64,000 nt of DNA from Symbiodinium sp. CCMP2592 (taxonomy: Eukaryota > Sar > Dinophyceae > Suessiales > Symbiodiniaceae): the NCBI GenBank assembly GCA_905221615.1, contig CAJNDT010000591.1:777825-841824 (forward strand). Direction: 5' to 3'. Below the pieces are notes generated by a model. The model saw nothing but the letters and a program-made list of their open reading frames with translations. It did no database searches and was not told the DNA's origin. Both the position numbers and the translations under genes were made by a program. Positions 33,195-44,855 of this stretch are shown one piece after another; the first letter of the stretch is position 1; each line of letters starts with the position of its first letter.

Positions 33195-33775
33195 CCGATC
33201 CCACAAAGCCCCATAAACTAAAGCAAGCAAACAAGTGCCTCAGAAACCATGCTTGCATCAATGAGTATGTAAACCTGTCATGCCAATCTTTTTAATTTGT
33301 CTCAGACACATACATGGCTTCTTAGATCCATGCATTTCTGCCCGGCATTTCAAGGTTCCGACGTCGTCAGCAGTGCTGGCTTCTACGATAGCTTGCTTGC
33401 CACTCAGCAGTCTAGCAGTCATGGCCAGAGACATGGCTGCTAGGCAGTTTAGATTTAGACATCTGTTAGATTTCATTTGTGTTGTGTACATCCTATAATT
33501 GCGGCTCCGATCAAAATGCCTAGATGAGGCCCCGGCGGATAAGGGTTTAGGTTTTTTTGGGGTATAGGGTTTTGGGCCTAGGGTTTGGGAAGTTAGGGCT
33601 TTGGATTTTAATCCGTCGGTTTTCAGGGTAATGGGAATTTCTGAATATCAGGGTTTGGGAATCTCAAGGGGTTTAAATCATGGTTTGGAAGGGTTGCGTC
33701 AATTGGTGCTGCGAAGCCTGAACCATCTTGACTTGAAACCCCAGACCCCAATAATGATTGTGTATATAATATACT
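33195..33775. repeat. Composite: dispersed repeat X copy 2 plus repeat Y copy 2
   Basis: 33195-33500 matches 15785-16100 (repeat X). 33510-33775 matches 23000-23270 (repeat Y). X and Y each occur alone elsewhere in the window but sit side by side here, so they are either separate insertions or fragments of one larger element. The right edge runs into an AT-rich microsatellite (33765-33815). Confidence 0.75.
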
Positions 33776-33895
33776 ATTTATACACATATACCTCTACATA
33801 TATAAATAATGTACATATCTAATGAAGGCATACAGCTCCTCCTTTGTTAGTAGATAAATAAGAAATTTCAATTCCACCACCGCTCTGAATGGCAG

Positions 33896-34679
33896 GTCAA
33901 GGCCGACAGCTCTGGAAAGGAGAAGCCCATGCCGACCCTGGATGATGAGAATGCACGGAAGCTGGCCATGCAACTGGGCAGGCATTCTAGGCAGCGTGTA
34001 AATCTAAAAGCAGCAGTGGACGCAATGCAGGAAGACCTGGGTTAGCATCACATGTCTCTGCTTTGTTTTCTGCTGTGATGTTGTCTGATCAGTTATTAGG
34101 GATCCGAGAACGATGACATGATGATCCATGCCTAACATTCAATTCAGCGACATGACAGGATCTATGCGAGGATTGACAATCTATGATGAGAAGACAAGAT
34201 GATAACAATCATGCAATGCCTGGCCTCAAGTCAAATCTGACTTTGATCTACATGTGCATGCTAAGATACATCTTCTAACTAGGATCCTCGTCTTTTAGTT
34301 TTGTTCCTGGCGCCATGTTGGTCTTCATCTTCGAGTACGCTCACAACCAGCGAACAGGAGAGTACATGCTCTTATGGCAGGATGGCGGGGTGTCATTTTT
34401 CCGATGGACCCGCAGCTTGGCTTACTCCACCGATGTTTTGATTTGCTTGGTGTCCGTCAGTGAGTAAGGCTTGTTTATTTCAATAGGGCTTTATTAGGCT
34501 TTTGTCATATGCCACCTTGAGGTACGAACCGTCCGTGCCTGGAAAGCCACGGCCGCTGGTGGCGTGATGGCAGCTCCATTGGCCTCCACTTCAGGTGCAC
34601 AAGTGGTGTGCCATGGCGCAATTTGCGCTTCTTCTTTGCCTACATGGGGTTTAGTTCGGGGTTCAGGGTAGAAATTTAA
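33896..34679 (+). CDS. Three-exon gene, unknown product
   Basis: Exons are 33896-34040, 34283-34459 and 34522-34679. Both introns are GT-AG (GTTAGC...CTAG, 242 bp; GTGAGT...TTGAG, 62 bp), and both joins are in phase. The frame reads KPMPTLDDENARKLAMQLG and RVNLKAAVDAMQEDL in exon 1. Exon 2 reads MLVFIFEYAHNQRTGEYMLL and WQDGGVSFFRWTRSLAYS. Exon 3 reads GRWWRDGSSIGLHFR and WRNLRFFFAYMG, then a TAA. The start is not visible: exon 1 follows a GGCAG acceptor, though an ATG two bases earlier in another frame exists. The middle is aromatic and partly hydrophobic but has no clear membrane span. No domain is recognised. Confidence 0.6.
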
Positions 34680-35095
34680 GGGCTGAGGTTTTAGGGTGCT
34701 CCTTCACTTGACATTGAGGCTGGATCTCGACTGAAGGAACCACGGTCCGAAGGATGAAGTACAAGGGCATGATGGCTTCTGATCCTTTGAATCTAGCACC
34801 CTGACAGACTCATTATGGTGGGTTTTCATCATGTTGAAAATGAAACTGAAATAACAAAGGTTCTGGGTGGTTTAAAAAATTATCATTTTTCATAAACCAG
34901 TAATTTGCTTTAAATCCTAGCCTATGCTAATCTCTCCAAATCCCTTTGAAGAGCCCCAAACCCTATGCGTAACACCGAGACCAACTGACCTAACAGCTCA
35001 TTCTTCTAAAACCCTAAGACTAAAAAAGAACAAACTGAACGCTCATCAAGCAGTCAATCTGATCTGATAAAACAAGAAGAAGAACTAAGCCCTGA
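34680..35095. other. Spacer, no gene seen
   Basis: AT-rich sequence with a few TTTAGGG-like words. No frame or repeat is supported. Confidence 0.4.
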
Positions 35096-35314
35096 ATGCT
35101 AAACTCCGAACCAATTCAGGATATGTCGACACGCCATATGGCGATTCTGGGGCGTCCGCAAGTCTTGGGACGTGAAGAAGAAGACCAAGACTATGTCTTC
35201 ACGAATTTTGGTCATGTTATGCCAGCCCTTGCGGATGATGATGATGCTGGTGAGGATGAAGACGAATATGTTTTCGCGAATTTTCAGGACCTCGACAATG
35301 TTGAGGAATGCTGA
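35096..35314 (+). CDS. Small acidic protein with two YVF-NF motifs
   Basis: A 72-residue ORF from ATG 35096 to TGA 35312. The N-terminal third is ordinary. The rest holds two similar acidic modules, EEEDQDYVFTNFGHV and EDEDEYVFANFQDL, separated by a run of Asp. The module repeat is seen in protein and only loosely in DNA, which suggests selection on the peptide. The overlapping minus ORF is poorer. It may be the last exon of a larger gene. Function is unknown. Confidence 0.4.
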   Translation: MLNSEPIQDMSTRHMAILGRPQVLGREEEDQDYVFTNFGHVMPALADDDDAGEDEDEYVFANFQDLDNVEEC

Positions 35315-35689
35315 GCCATGATAAGATGGCATTAATTGTTGTACAGCTCGCGCCCTTAGTCTGTACAGCCAGGAATCGTCGACTCCAAACTGGCTGCTTA
35401 TTACTTAGCCATGTCTGACTGTCGAACAACAACAACAATGCACTGTTCAATGATGCCGAGCAAGAAAAAGGTTACAGCGCAATCTCAGCTGCCGTAACTA
35501 TAATATAATTGTGGTGTTTTGAATTCAGCAGTCCCTCAGCCCATGATGTTTGCAGCCCAGGTACAGGGAGAAGGCCGTGAAGACCGTGCGCACGCATGTC
35601 CTCCTGCTGCCGGTAAAACGGATGACATGGTTATTATTAATATGTCATATAGTGATGTGTGTGCGTATGGTTATACTACTACAAAATCT

Positions 35690-36115
35690 CCTCTGCCTGG
35701 CTATATATCAATCTGCGTAGCTGCTTTATCCTAGTAAGTAGTCTTCGGTGCGAGTCCGGCCGATGCTTTAACTCGCCTATCTATGCTGCCAACCTAACCT
35801 AGCAACCTAGCTACCCACCTACCTTCCCTGCCTATCTACCCTACCTTTCGAGGCTGTCTGGGATCGGCTGACGGCGCCAGGTCTAGGTTGGTGGTTCGGT
35901 AGGTGCGGCAGAGTTGCACCCTGGGTAGGTAGGTAGGCAGGTAGGCAGGTAGGTAGGTAGGTAGCCAGGGCAGCGTGTAGGACGGCAGATTTGCCGAGTC
36001 AGAGCTGGTAGGTAGGTTGCGGCTGACTCGCGCCGCAGGCACTTAGGTAGGGTATCGAGGTCGGGTATGTACGCCCGGGATATGTGTACGGTAAGGAAGT
36101 AGGAAGCCGCAAAAG
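35690..36115 (+). repeat. GTAG/palindrome compound element, copy 4
   Basis: The lead and array match copy 1: GCGTAGCTGCTTTATCC near 35717, GTAGTCTTCGGTG near 35740, then (GTAG)n to about 36110. The 16-mer variants CGGCAGATTTGCCG near 35983 and CGGCTGACTCGCGCCG near 36019 are present. Similarity to copy 1 covers about 400 bp. Confidence 0.8.
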
Positions 36116-36260
36116 AGCACCAGCGACCACCAGCACCACTTGCAGGGCCACCACCACCAGCAGCAGTAGCACCACCACCACCACCACAACCACCAGAACC
36201 ACCAGCACCACACCAGCGCCACCGCCACCACCAGCAGCAGACCACCCAGCACTGCCACCA
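36116..36260. repeat. (CCA)n/(CAG)n trinucleotide tract
   Basis: An irregular ACC and CAG triplet tract of about 145 bp directly after the GTAG element. The ORFs on both strands (poly-Thr/Pro, poly-Val/Gly/Trp) come from the repeat. 36280-36440 is telomere-like CCCTAAAC sequence. Confidence 0.85.
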
Positions 36261-36694
36261 GCAGCACCACGGACTTAAACCCCAAAGATAAACTTTGTTT
36301 TGAACTGATCTGAACCCTAAACTTTAAACCCTAATGCCTAAACCCATTATGCTAAAGCCCAAACCTTCACCCCTAAACTGTAAATAACAACCCTAAACCC
36401 GAAACTCCCTAAACCCTTAAACCCTCAAACCCTATAATTATAAGCATCACGGTACTTTGCAGCCTGCGGCTGATTAGCCATGAACTCCGGAACATCCGTT
36501 CGAACGCAGTGTGGGTGAGTATGTAGTTTGACTTGTTGATTCAAGGTTCAGTCAGTCTCCGAAGAAGTTGCTCGAATCGTAATCTCCGGAAACATCTCAG
36601 GCATTGATTGAAGTGCTGGCACAGTCTTCCTCTTGACGCGCAGCTGTGGCTTTATTTAAGTTTAATTATTAATTATTGTTGACAGCAACTGGCC

Positions 36695-36874
36695 ATGGAG
36701 GTACCGGGGTCCCCACCAGTGCTTTCCAAGCCTGTTGTCATATCAGCGTGGTCTTATCCTCCCAGATATATTTATACGAACCGAGGTCCCCTCAGCTGGT
36801 TTTCGAGCCTGTTGCCATCTCTTGCATCTGTCGGGTCCTTTCGTCGCCCAAATTGCGACACGTCCGTAGGCTAG
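36695..36874 (+). CDS. Doubtful 59-residue ORF
   Basis: ATG at 36695 reads MEVPGSPPVLSKPVVISAWS and ends at TAG near 36872. The DNA contains an imperfect direct repeat of about 37 bp (GGTCCCC...GCCTGTTG.CAT near 36708 and 36785), so the region may be a decayed duplication. The minus strand at 36949-37443 holds a 164-residue ORF with no recognisable feature. Confidence 0.2.
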   Translation: MEVPGSPPVLSKPVVISAWSYPPRYIYTNRGPLSWFSSLLPSLASVGSFRRPNCDTSVG

Positions 36875-37865
36875 GTGGGTCTTGATACGACTGTTTTTGG
36901 CATGAGTGCCGAACTGCATGGAAATTGCGAGGCTGGTTCCTTGTCCCATCATGAATCCAACTGACTTTCGTGCTGCAGCCTGAATTCTGAATGAACACAC
37001 TGTTCCAATGCCGAGAGCATCAAATTTCCTACTGAAAGCAGATCTCCCTGCACAGCTCCTAGGTTTGGTTTTAGATTAAAGTACGACAACATGCAACAAT
37101 AGCATGGTTTCAGATCTCTGGAACTTACTAGCAAACTACCATTTTGGGGAGGGTTCTTATTTCCAGCCCAGGGAACCTTGCAGCGGCTGAGAGCTGACTG
37201 GCCCGTCGCTAGCAAGCGTACCTGGCCAGATTTATAGTCTCGTTCAGGTTGAGGTTCTCTCGTGGACTGACTTAAATTCATCATTGGAGGTGTTCGCGGT
37301 AGCGCTTGCAATGTCGTGAGAACCCATGAAAGCCCCAGACCCAAAACAGGCCAGGAGTTGGGGGTTTGGGGGTCTGGGCTGCTGGGGATGCTGGGATTGG
37401 CTTCCTGCCCTGGAATCACAGCAACCTCCCTAAAACAAGGCAACTTTGAGCCCTGAAACCCTTGAACTCTCTGCTACCTGGAGCTTCAAATGCTTAGCCA
37501 TATATAAATTGCAGAACCCCGGTACCACCCCCAAGAACAGCCATTTGGAAACACCCAGAAACACAACTCACAGCCTGAACCCAAAACATGTGAAAGTTAG
37601 TCTGCAAGGATAGTTAAGTTACCAAAGAAAGGTTGGTTCAGTTGGGGCTTCAAGTGCTTATGCCGCAGCTTCTTCCTTCGAGAACCCGCAGTGGGCATCA
37701 TTGCATTCCAGGTGCCAGTTCTTGCAGATCAGGAGACAATTTATCGAGGGGGGGACTGTCCGACCTCTGAAACACCCCCCACAGAACTTCTAAGAGTTTC
37801 TTGGTAGTAGGTTAATATAGTAGGAGTATCAATGTAATAAGCACCTCATAAGCGTCCTTGAAGTA

Positions 37866-38123
37866 ATGTGGCAGCCATGGGAGGGGCCATGGGAGGGCTG
37901 GCACGCACCGGGATGGCCTGGCCCGTTTGGCCCACGGCCATCATGGGAGCAGCCCACCTGGCAGCACTGGCAGCACGCGCCGTGTTGGCCTGGCCCACCG
38001 CCTCCGCATGTTGCCTTTCCACCGCCTCCGCATGTTGCCTTTGCTCGTCCACCCCCTCACCTTCGACGAGAAGTGCGTCCTTACAGCACCAACCGCCCCA
38101 GGCCAGAATCACCAATACAGTAG
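37866..38123 (+). CDS. Trp/Pro-rich small protein or first exon
   Basis: ATG at 37866 opens an 85-residue frame beginning MWQPWEGPWEGWHAPGWPG. Tryptophan recurs about every four to seven residues, followed by two PPPPHVAF units encoded by a 24-bp tandem duplication near 38000. The region is low-complexity and probably disordered. W/P/G-rich regions like this occur in some RNA-binding proteins, but no RRM or other domain is present. The other plus frames and the minus strand are also open, so frame choice rests on composition and the ATG. A GTAAGT donor lies at 38140. Confidence 0.4.
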   Translation: MWQPWEGPWEGWHAPGWPGPFGPRPSWEQPTWQHWQHAPCWPGPPPPHVAFPPPPHVAFARPPPHLRREVRPYSTNRPRPESPIQ

Positions 38124-38213
38124 ACCGTTAGTACCATAGTAAGTAAAGTCGCAAAACCCTAAACCACAGCGGCCTCTTAAAGCCACCCTCCCCTTTCAAA
38201 AGCAAACACCATA

Positions 38214-38790
<577 letters not shown>

Positions 38791-39097
38791 TACTACTGCT
38801 ACTACTTTATTTTTAACTACTTGTACTAGTACTAGTAAGTACTAGTACTAGTACTAGTACTGCTACCGCTGCCGCTACCGCGACCACTATTGCTACTGCT
38901 GGTGCTAGTGCTAGTGCTACTACCTGCGTCCACTGAATATGACATGACAGGCTGCGGCAGAGGCGACCAATTTCTTTCGCTCTGAAATCGCACCTCAGTT
39001 GGAGGACAGAATTGAACCGAGGGTTAGTTAAGATGGGTCAGGATGTTCTGTTGATTTTTTGTCGCTGGTTTTTTTTCGGTGTCGTGAACCCTGACAG

Positions 39098-40559
39098 GAG
39101 CTGCCCAGTCTCAGGAACCAGCTGGAGGAGTTTCAGCGGTCTCGTCAGGAGGCTGAGGAGGACGGGACACACGGGCCTTTTGTGTTGTGAGTTGGCCATT
39201 AATATTCGGTTCAACGATTAGTGAGATCCTGAAACTTCTTCATTCTTCATCCCCCAGAAGCATTGGCCCCGACAGGAGCATGCCAGCATTATCGATGACC
39301 TCAAGGCTGAGCTGCGTGACCAGGAGGACAGCTCTTAAATTTAAAGGGCTTCGAGATTGATGGTTACAGTAGAGGTTGATGTCGAGCGGCAGAGCAGATT
39401 AGTTTAGCATTCAAAGGACAATGTCGAGGTGGCCGAGGCAGTCGCCGTGGACATGATGAAAGTGCCTTGTTTTGGTTTAGGGGGTTTAGGGTTTGGACTT
39501 TAGGCCTTTGAACTTGGTGCTAGATTATTGTTTTCTATCCTGGTGGGTTTCGAGTTACTAATTACGGCCACTTAAGGTCGCAGACCTCGCCGAAGAAAGC
39601 CTACGGACCCTCGAGGAGCAGAACGCGAGGGCCTGGGATCGTCTTGGCTTTGCAGAGAGGACAGAACGCCTCCAGGACGACAGGGGAACAAACCGCCTCA
39701 TGCAAGCCCCATAGTCCCATAAGTTGTCACTTCAAGGGAATCCCAGCACTAATTTGTCCGTGAGGAGGAGCTGCTGGGAAACCAGAATGAGCAGCTGGAG
39801 TTTTGGTGCCGTGAGCTGCATCGGCACCATGCTCAATATGGGATGAGCTCCTGGGATCAGGACATGGCCGAAATATTTTTTTTTTAAATTTGAACTCCAA
39901 ACCCCTAAGCCCCTGAGGTCCAAAAACTATAAACCCTGAATATTATGAGGAGGAAACCCTGCAGCGACTGCAGATGGAGCTGAGCGTCTCCGAAGCCGAG
40001 CTCTTCGATGTTTCCCAGGCCTTTAATCTTAATTAATGGGTTCGATAAGGGTTATATGCTAAAAAGTATCATCAGGGTTGATAGGCCTTGATACAATGCA
40101 ATGTCTAATGTTGTGTGCTTCGTGATGAGATTGACTGCCCACAGGAACCCTCGAGACAACTGGTGGCGGAGCTCCGCCAGAAGGTCGCCGACACTCGGCA
40201 AGCCTGTCGGAATCGGGCTTCGGATGTGTCTTAGTTGTCTGGGGCGAGGCTTTTGTATTTAGCTGTAAGTAAGCCTTTATTTTTTGTTACACTTTAAGAG
40301 TGACTTTAATTTCAGCCGAGGACCTGGAAGCCATCTCGCAGCAGCATCCTACTGAGCAAGCACGGGCCCAGGCGAAGCACCGTCTCGAGGCGCATCGCAC
40401 ACCGCTGAATGCCTTAGTGAAACAACCCTATAAAGCTTGCTACACTGCACTCTAACCCCAAACCTACTTCTCCCTGCAGGAGCACCGACACAGCCGTGCA
40501 ACGGATCGGTCCAGCCATCTCAGGAAAGATCCGGCTTCAGCAAAGGCTTCACTACGCAG
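39098..40559 (+). CDS. Coiled-coil protein, about nine tiny exons
   Basis: Supported exons: 39098-39183, 39258-about 39330, 39417-39461, 39577-about 39700, 39765-about 39880, 39950-about 40019, 40145-40225, 40316-about 40410 and 40479-40559. All read Glu/Gln/Arg/Leu-rich helices: RNQLEEFQRSRQEAEED, SIIDDLKAELRDQED, EESLRTLEEQNARAW, EELLGNQNEQLEFW, EETLQRLQMELSVSEAEL, RQLVAELRQKVADTRQ, EHRHSRATDRSSHL. Most junctions are phase 0. Donors include GTGCCT, GTGTCT and GTAAGC, and some are likely GC or GA. Two acceptors end GAG instead of CAG. No ATG start is seen, so the gene probably begins upstream, and it may continue past 40559. It resembles a generic coiled-coil structural protein; no family is assigned. 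Confidence 0.6.
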
Positions 40560-40601
40560 GTAAGCAAGTAGTAATGTAATAAGATTCTTTACTCTCGTAG
40601 T

Positions 40602-43600
40602 GAGAAGACATGTCACACACAGCCACACACACAGCCACACGCAGACACAGCCAAATATTATATACGCGTACACGAAAAACTACACTGCGTGAAGCCTCTC
40701 AGTCTGCAGCCTTTCTGCTCTTGCCGTCGCTGCGACTGCATGAAGCCCCTCTCACTTTGCAGCCTTTCTGCTCTGGCCGTCGCTGCAAAAAGGTCTGACG
40801 CGAGAGGATTCGGGCTTTATGGGGATTAGTAATTTAAGTTGACATGTATCTGAGTTTGTGGATAGGAGTTTGGGTTGCGGGTGTAAGTAGTGCAGGGAAA
40901 GCCTTCAACCCGGCCCACAAAACCAGAAGCACTGCCTTTTCTTGAAGACATCCTGGGCTTTGCAACCCTACCACGTAAACTTACTTACTTACTAACTCCC
41001 AAAAAACCCATAATAGTTCAATTCCACACCTGTGAAAACGAATTGTGCAGCCCCAACACCACACCTCATCAACAGACCCTGAGCCCCAAGCCCCAATTCG
41101 TCATCAGTTTAAGATTGTATTTAAGGTTCTGGATGGGTTCGTGTTGGCACAAGTTTTTGGTTGCAGGGTTCGCGAAAATGTTTCTGTTGCCTTCCCAGGT
41201 ATGAACGCCGCCTGCCTGCAACCACCGTCCACACTGCTGTCCCTTAGAATGAATAGAAGCCTGACTGCATTAATTGTATCGTTCGTCGGCTTAGTCAAGC
41301 TTAATTAACTTCTTATCGCATCATTCATTCATGCACAGAAGCCCCACAGTGTTATTATATGGTCCTTTGACCAGCAACTAGAGAATGTGAGTGAGCTGAG
41401 CATGAGTATGAGGCCGCCAGGTTGTTTTTGGATTGGTAACTATAGTAACATACGGTTGTTGTATCCGGGCGAAGGGTTTGCAGTGCATCTTAGCATTTAT
41501 ATGAGTATATATTTATATGTATAATATATTTATATATATTATATTATATATATATATTATACATATATATCTTAGGCTGCGTGTTGTTGTGGGAATGGAA
41601 AGGGTCTTCTCCTGCCGGCTCCCACATGCGCCATCTATGGGCTGACACAGTGCTAGGTTTAGGGTTTCGGGCTTAGGGTAAGGTGTAAAGCATGAGCTAG
41701 GGGCTTTGGCTGTACAGGTTGTAGGGGTTGGGGGTCTGAGGTTTAAAGGTTTCGTGGTTTAAAGTGTATATATTAGTAGGCAGTAGCAGGATAGGCGTAG
41801 GTAGGTCGGTAGGTCGGCGGATAGGGCTGGCTAGGTAGATAGGAGAAGCAAGACACGGCAGATTTGCGCCGAATGGAATGAGACGGTAGGTAGCTAAGTA
41901 TGTAGGTAAAAAGGTAGGTAGGTAGGTAGGTGGGCAGGTAGGTGGTGTAAGTGCGTAGGTCGGTAGGCAACTGGGCAGAATCAGGTAGGTAGGAAAGTAG
42001 GTAGGTGGGCACGTAAGTACGTAGGTCGCTAGGTGGCTAGGAAAGAGGCAGGTAGGTAGGAAGGTAGCTCAGTAGACGGGTCAGCTCAGCCATTCCAGAC
42101 CTGGAAGGCCGGGGTTCCAGAGCCATCGGTTTCAGTCACATCCGGATTCAAAGCGGGGGACCTTCTGGTTCCGGGATGGGTCGCGGGGGTTTGGGGGATG
42201 CAGATTTGGTTTCGGAAGAGAAGACATGTCACACACAGCCACACACACAGCCACACGCAGACACAGCCACATATTATATACGCGTACACGAAAAAGCATC
42301 TAGACTGCATGAAGCCTCTCTCACTTTGCAGCCTTTCTGCTCTGGCCGTCGCTGCAAAAAGGTCTGACGCGAGAGGATTCGGGCTTTATGGGGATTAGTA
42401 ATTTAAGTTGACATGTATCTGAGTTTGTGGATAGGAGTTTGGGTTGCGGGTGTAAGTAGTGCAGGCAAAGCCTTCAACCCGGCCCACAAAACCAGAAGCA
42501 CTGCCTTTTCTTGAAGACATCCTGGGCTTTGCAACCCTACCACGTAAACTTACTTACTTACTAACTCCCAAAAAAACCCATAATAGTTCAATTCCACACC
42601 TGTGAAAACGAATTGTGCAGCCCCAACACCACACCTCATCAACAGACCCTGAGCCCCAAGCCCCAATTCGTCATCAGTCAGTTTAAGGTTCTGGATGGGT
42701 TCGTGTTGGCACAAGTTTTTGGTTGCAGGGTTCGCGAAAAATGATTCTGTTGCCTTCCCAGGTATGAACGCCGCCTGCCTGCAACCACCGTCCACACTGC
42801 TGTCCCTTTAGAATGAATAGAAGCCTGACTGCATTAATTGTATCGTTCTTCGTCGGCTTAGTCAAGCTTAATCTTCTTATCACATCATTCATGCACAGAA
42901 GTCCCACAGTGTTATTATATGGCCCTTTGACCAGCAACTAGAGAATGTGAGTGACCTGAGCATGAGTATGAGGCCGCCAGGTTGTTTTTGGATTGGTAAC
43001 TATAGTAACATACGGTTGTTGTATCCGGGCGAAGGGTTTGCAGTGCATCTTGGCATTTATATGCGTATATATTTATATGTATAATATATATATATATATA
43101 TTTATATTTATATTATATTATATTATATTATATTATATTATATTATATTATATTATATTATTTATATTATATTATATTATATCATATTATATAATTATAT
43201 TATATTATATTATATTATATTATATTATATTATAGTATATTATATTATATTATATTATATTATATAACATTATATTATATTATATCATATTATATATATA
43301 TATATATATATATTATACATATATATCTTAGGCTGCGTGTTGTTGTGGGAATGGAAAGGGTCTTTTCCTGCCGGCTCCCACATGCGCCATCTATGGGCTG
43401 ACACAGTGCTAGGTTTGGGGTTTCGGGCTTAGGGTAAGGTGTAAAGCATGAGCTAGGGGCTTTGGCTGTACAGGTTGTAGGGGTTGGGGGTCTGAGGTTT
43501 AAAGGTTTCGTGGTTTAAAGTGTATATATTAGTAGGCAGTAGCAGGATAGGCGTAGGTAGGTCGGTAGGTCGGCGGATAGGGCTGGCTAGGTAGATAGGA

Positions 43601-44072
43601 GAAGCAAGACACGGCAGATTTGCGCCGAATGGAATGAGACAGGTAGGTAGCTAAGTATGTAGGTAAAAAGGTAGGTAGGTAGGTAGGTGGGCAGGTAGGT
43701 GGTGTAAGTGCGTAGGTCGGTAGGCAACTGGGCAGAATCAGGTAGGTAGGAAAGTAGGTAGGTGGGCACGTAAGTACGTAGGTCGCTAGGTGGCTAGGAA
43801 AGAGGCAGGTAGGTAGGAAGGTAGCTCAGTAGACAGGTTGGTAAGCGAGACACAGCAGATTTGCGCCGAGTCAGGTAGGTTGTGTAAGCTTTTTAATTCG
43901 AAGCACAGTGGCCTGAGGTCGGCAAGTCGTGACGGGTCAGCTCAGCCATTCCAGACCTGGAAGGCCGGGGTTCCGGAGCCATCGGTTTCAGTCACATCCG
44001 GATTCAAAGCGGGGGACCTTCTGGTTCCGGGATGGGTCGCGGGGGTTTGGGGATGCAGATTTGGTTTCGGAA
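40602..44072 (+). repeat. 1.6-kb tandem duplication
   Basis: Copy 1 is 40602-42217 and copy 2 is 42218-44072. Both start GAGAAGACATGTCACACACA and end GGTTTCGGAA. Inside are a (CACA)n start, a GTAG/palindrome array (41780-42075 and 43552-43880, each with an exact CGGCAGATTTGCGCCG at 41856 and 43612) and an AT tract. The AT tract is about 60 bp in copy 1 (41500-41570). In copy 2 it is about 240 bp of mostly (TATTA)n (43080-43318). Copy 1 has an extra duplication of about 55 bp near 40690-40745 and lacks about 80 bp present at 43840-43930. No coding frame is conserved with confidence. Confidence 0.9.
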
Positions 44073-44342
44073 TGGCTCTGGGTTATCGAAGTGGGGATTC
44101 CTGGGCTGCTGTTTCAACCAGATTTCACTGAACTTTACAGTTGGCACCTCAAATTGGCTTGGCGGGCTCGGGCTGGGGTGCTTGGGTTCGGGGTTGAAAG
44201 ATATGTCTGTTAGCAACCACCCGGCAGATGATAACCAGCCCACATGTTTAACAGGCTTAGCTAACTGCTGCTGCTGCTACTACTACTACTACTATTATTA
44301 ATTAATACTGGAAATACCAATAGTTCTCGTTTGGTTAATCGG

Positions 44343-44480
44343 ATGCGGTGCGGTCTGGGCCTTGATTTACGTCAGGATTTCCTCAATTTTATTTTCGGAG
44401 ATGTGCTGACAGGGGACGTCGAGGGCCACGGTGAGTTTGCTTGCCCACGCTGCAGCAAGCGCAGCAACACTTCAGCATGA
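44343..44480 (+). CDS. Small ORF with a CPRC motif
   Basis: ATG at 44343 reads MRCGLGLDLRQDFLNFIFGD, then GHGEFACPRCSKRSNTSA and TGA. The frame is open upstream, so this may be an internal exon. A GTGAGT at 44431 could be a donor cutting before the CPRC. Cys-Pro-x-Cys is typical of half a zinc ribbon, but the second pair is not visible. At 45 residues it is only tentative. Confidence 0.3.
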   Translation: MRCGLGLDLRQDFLNFIFGDVLTGDVEGHGEFACPRCSKRSNTSA

Positions 44481-44855
44481 GGGCTTCCCATTTTCTGGGG
44501 CTACATTTACCACCACTTCGCTCTTTCTGGGGGTTAGGGGGAAAAGGGGTCTAGATGAGGTTTCACGACTCTTAGACAGTCCAGACCTTGTCGATTCATC
44601 TATTCATCATCAGAGTTCTCAAGCAAACTCCATACATTCCTCATTCCGAGAAAAGATGAGACAGGTGCCGGTTTGGTGGTCCTGCAGGCAGGTTAGACCT
44701 GCTACAGTCTGAGCTTTCCACCATGCACATGATGAGGTGAGGTGGCCACCAAAACTGTGAAATCTCACTAGCATGAATATGAGTCAGAAGCCTTTCTACA
44801 GAACATGGGCTCAAAGAAAGAGGCTGCCTTCCATGTTGCTTCTCAACGTGCCTCT

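Noticed and set aside
43085-43315. 80-residue Ile/Tyr-rich ORF that could pass for a membrane peptide
   Set aside because: It is the expanded (TATTA)n tract and is absent from the other duplication copy.
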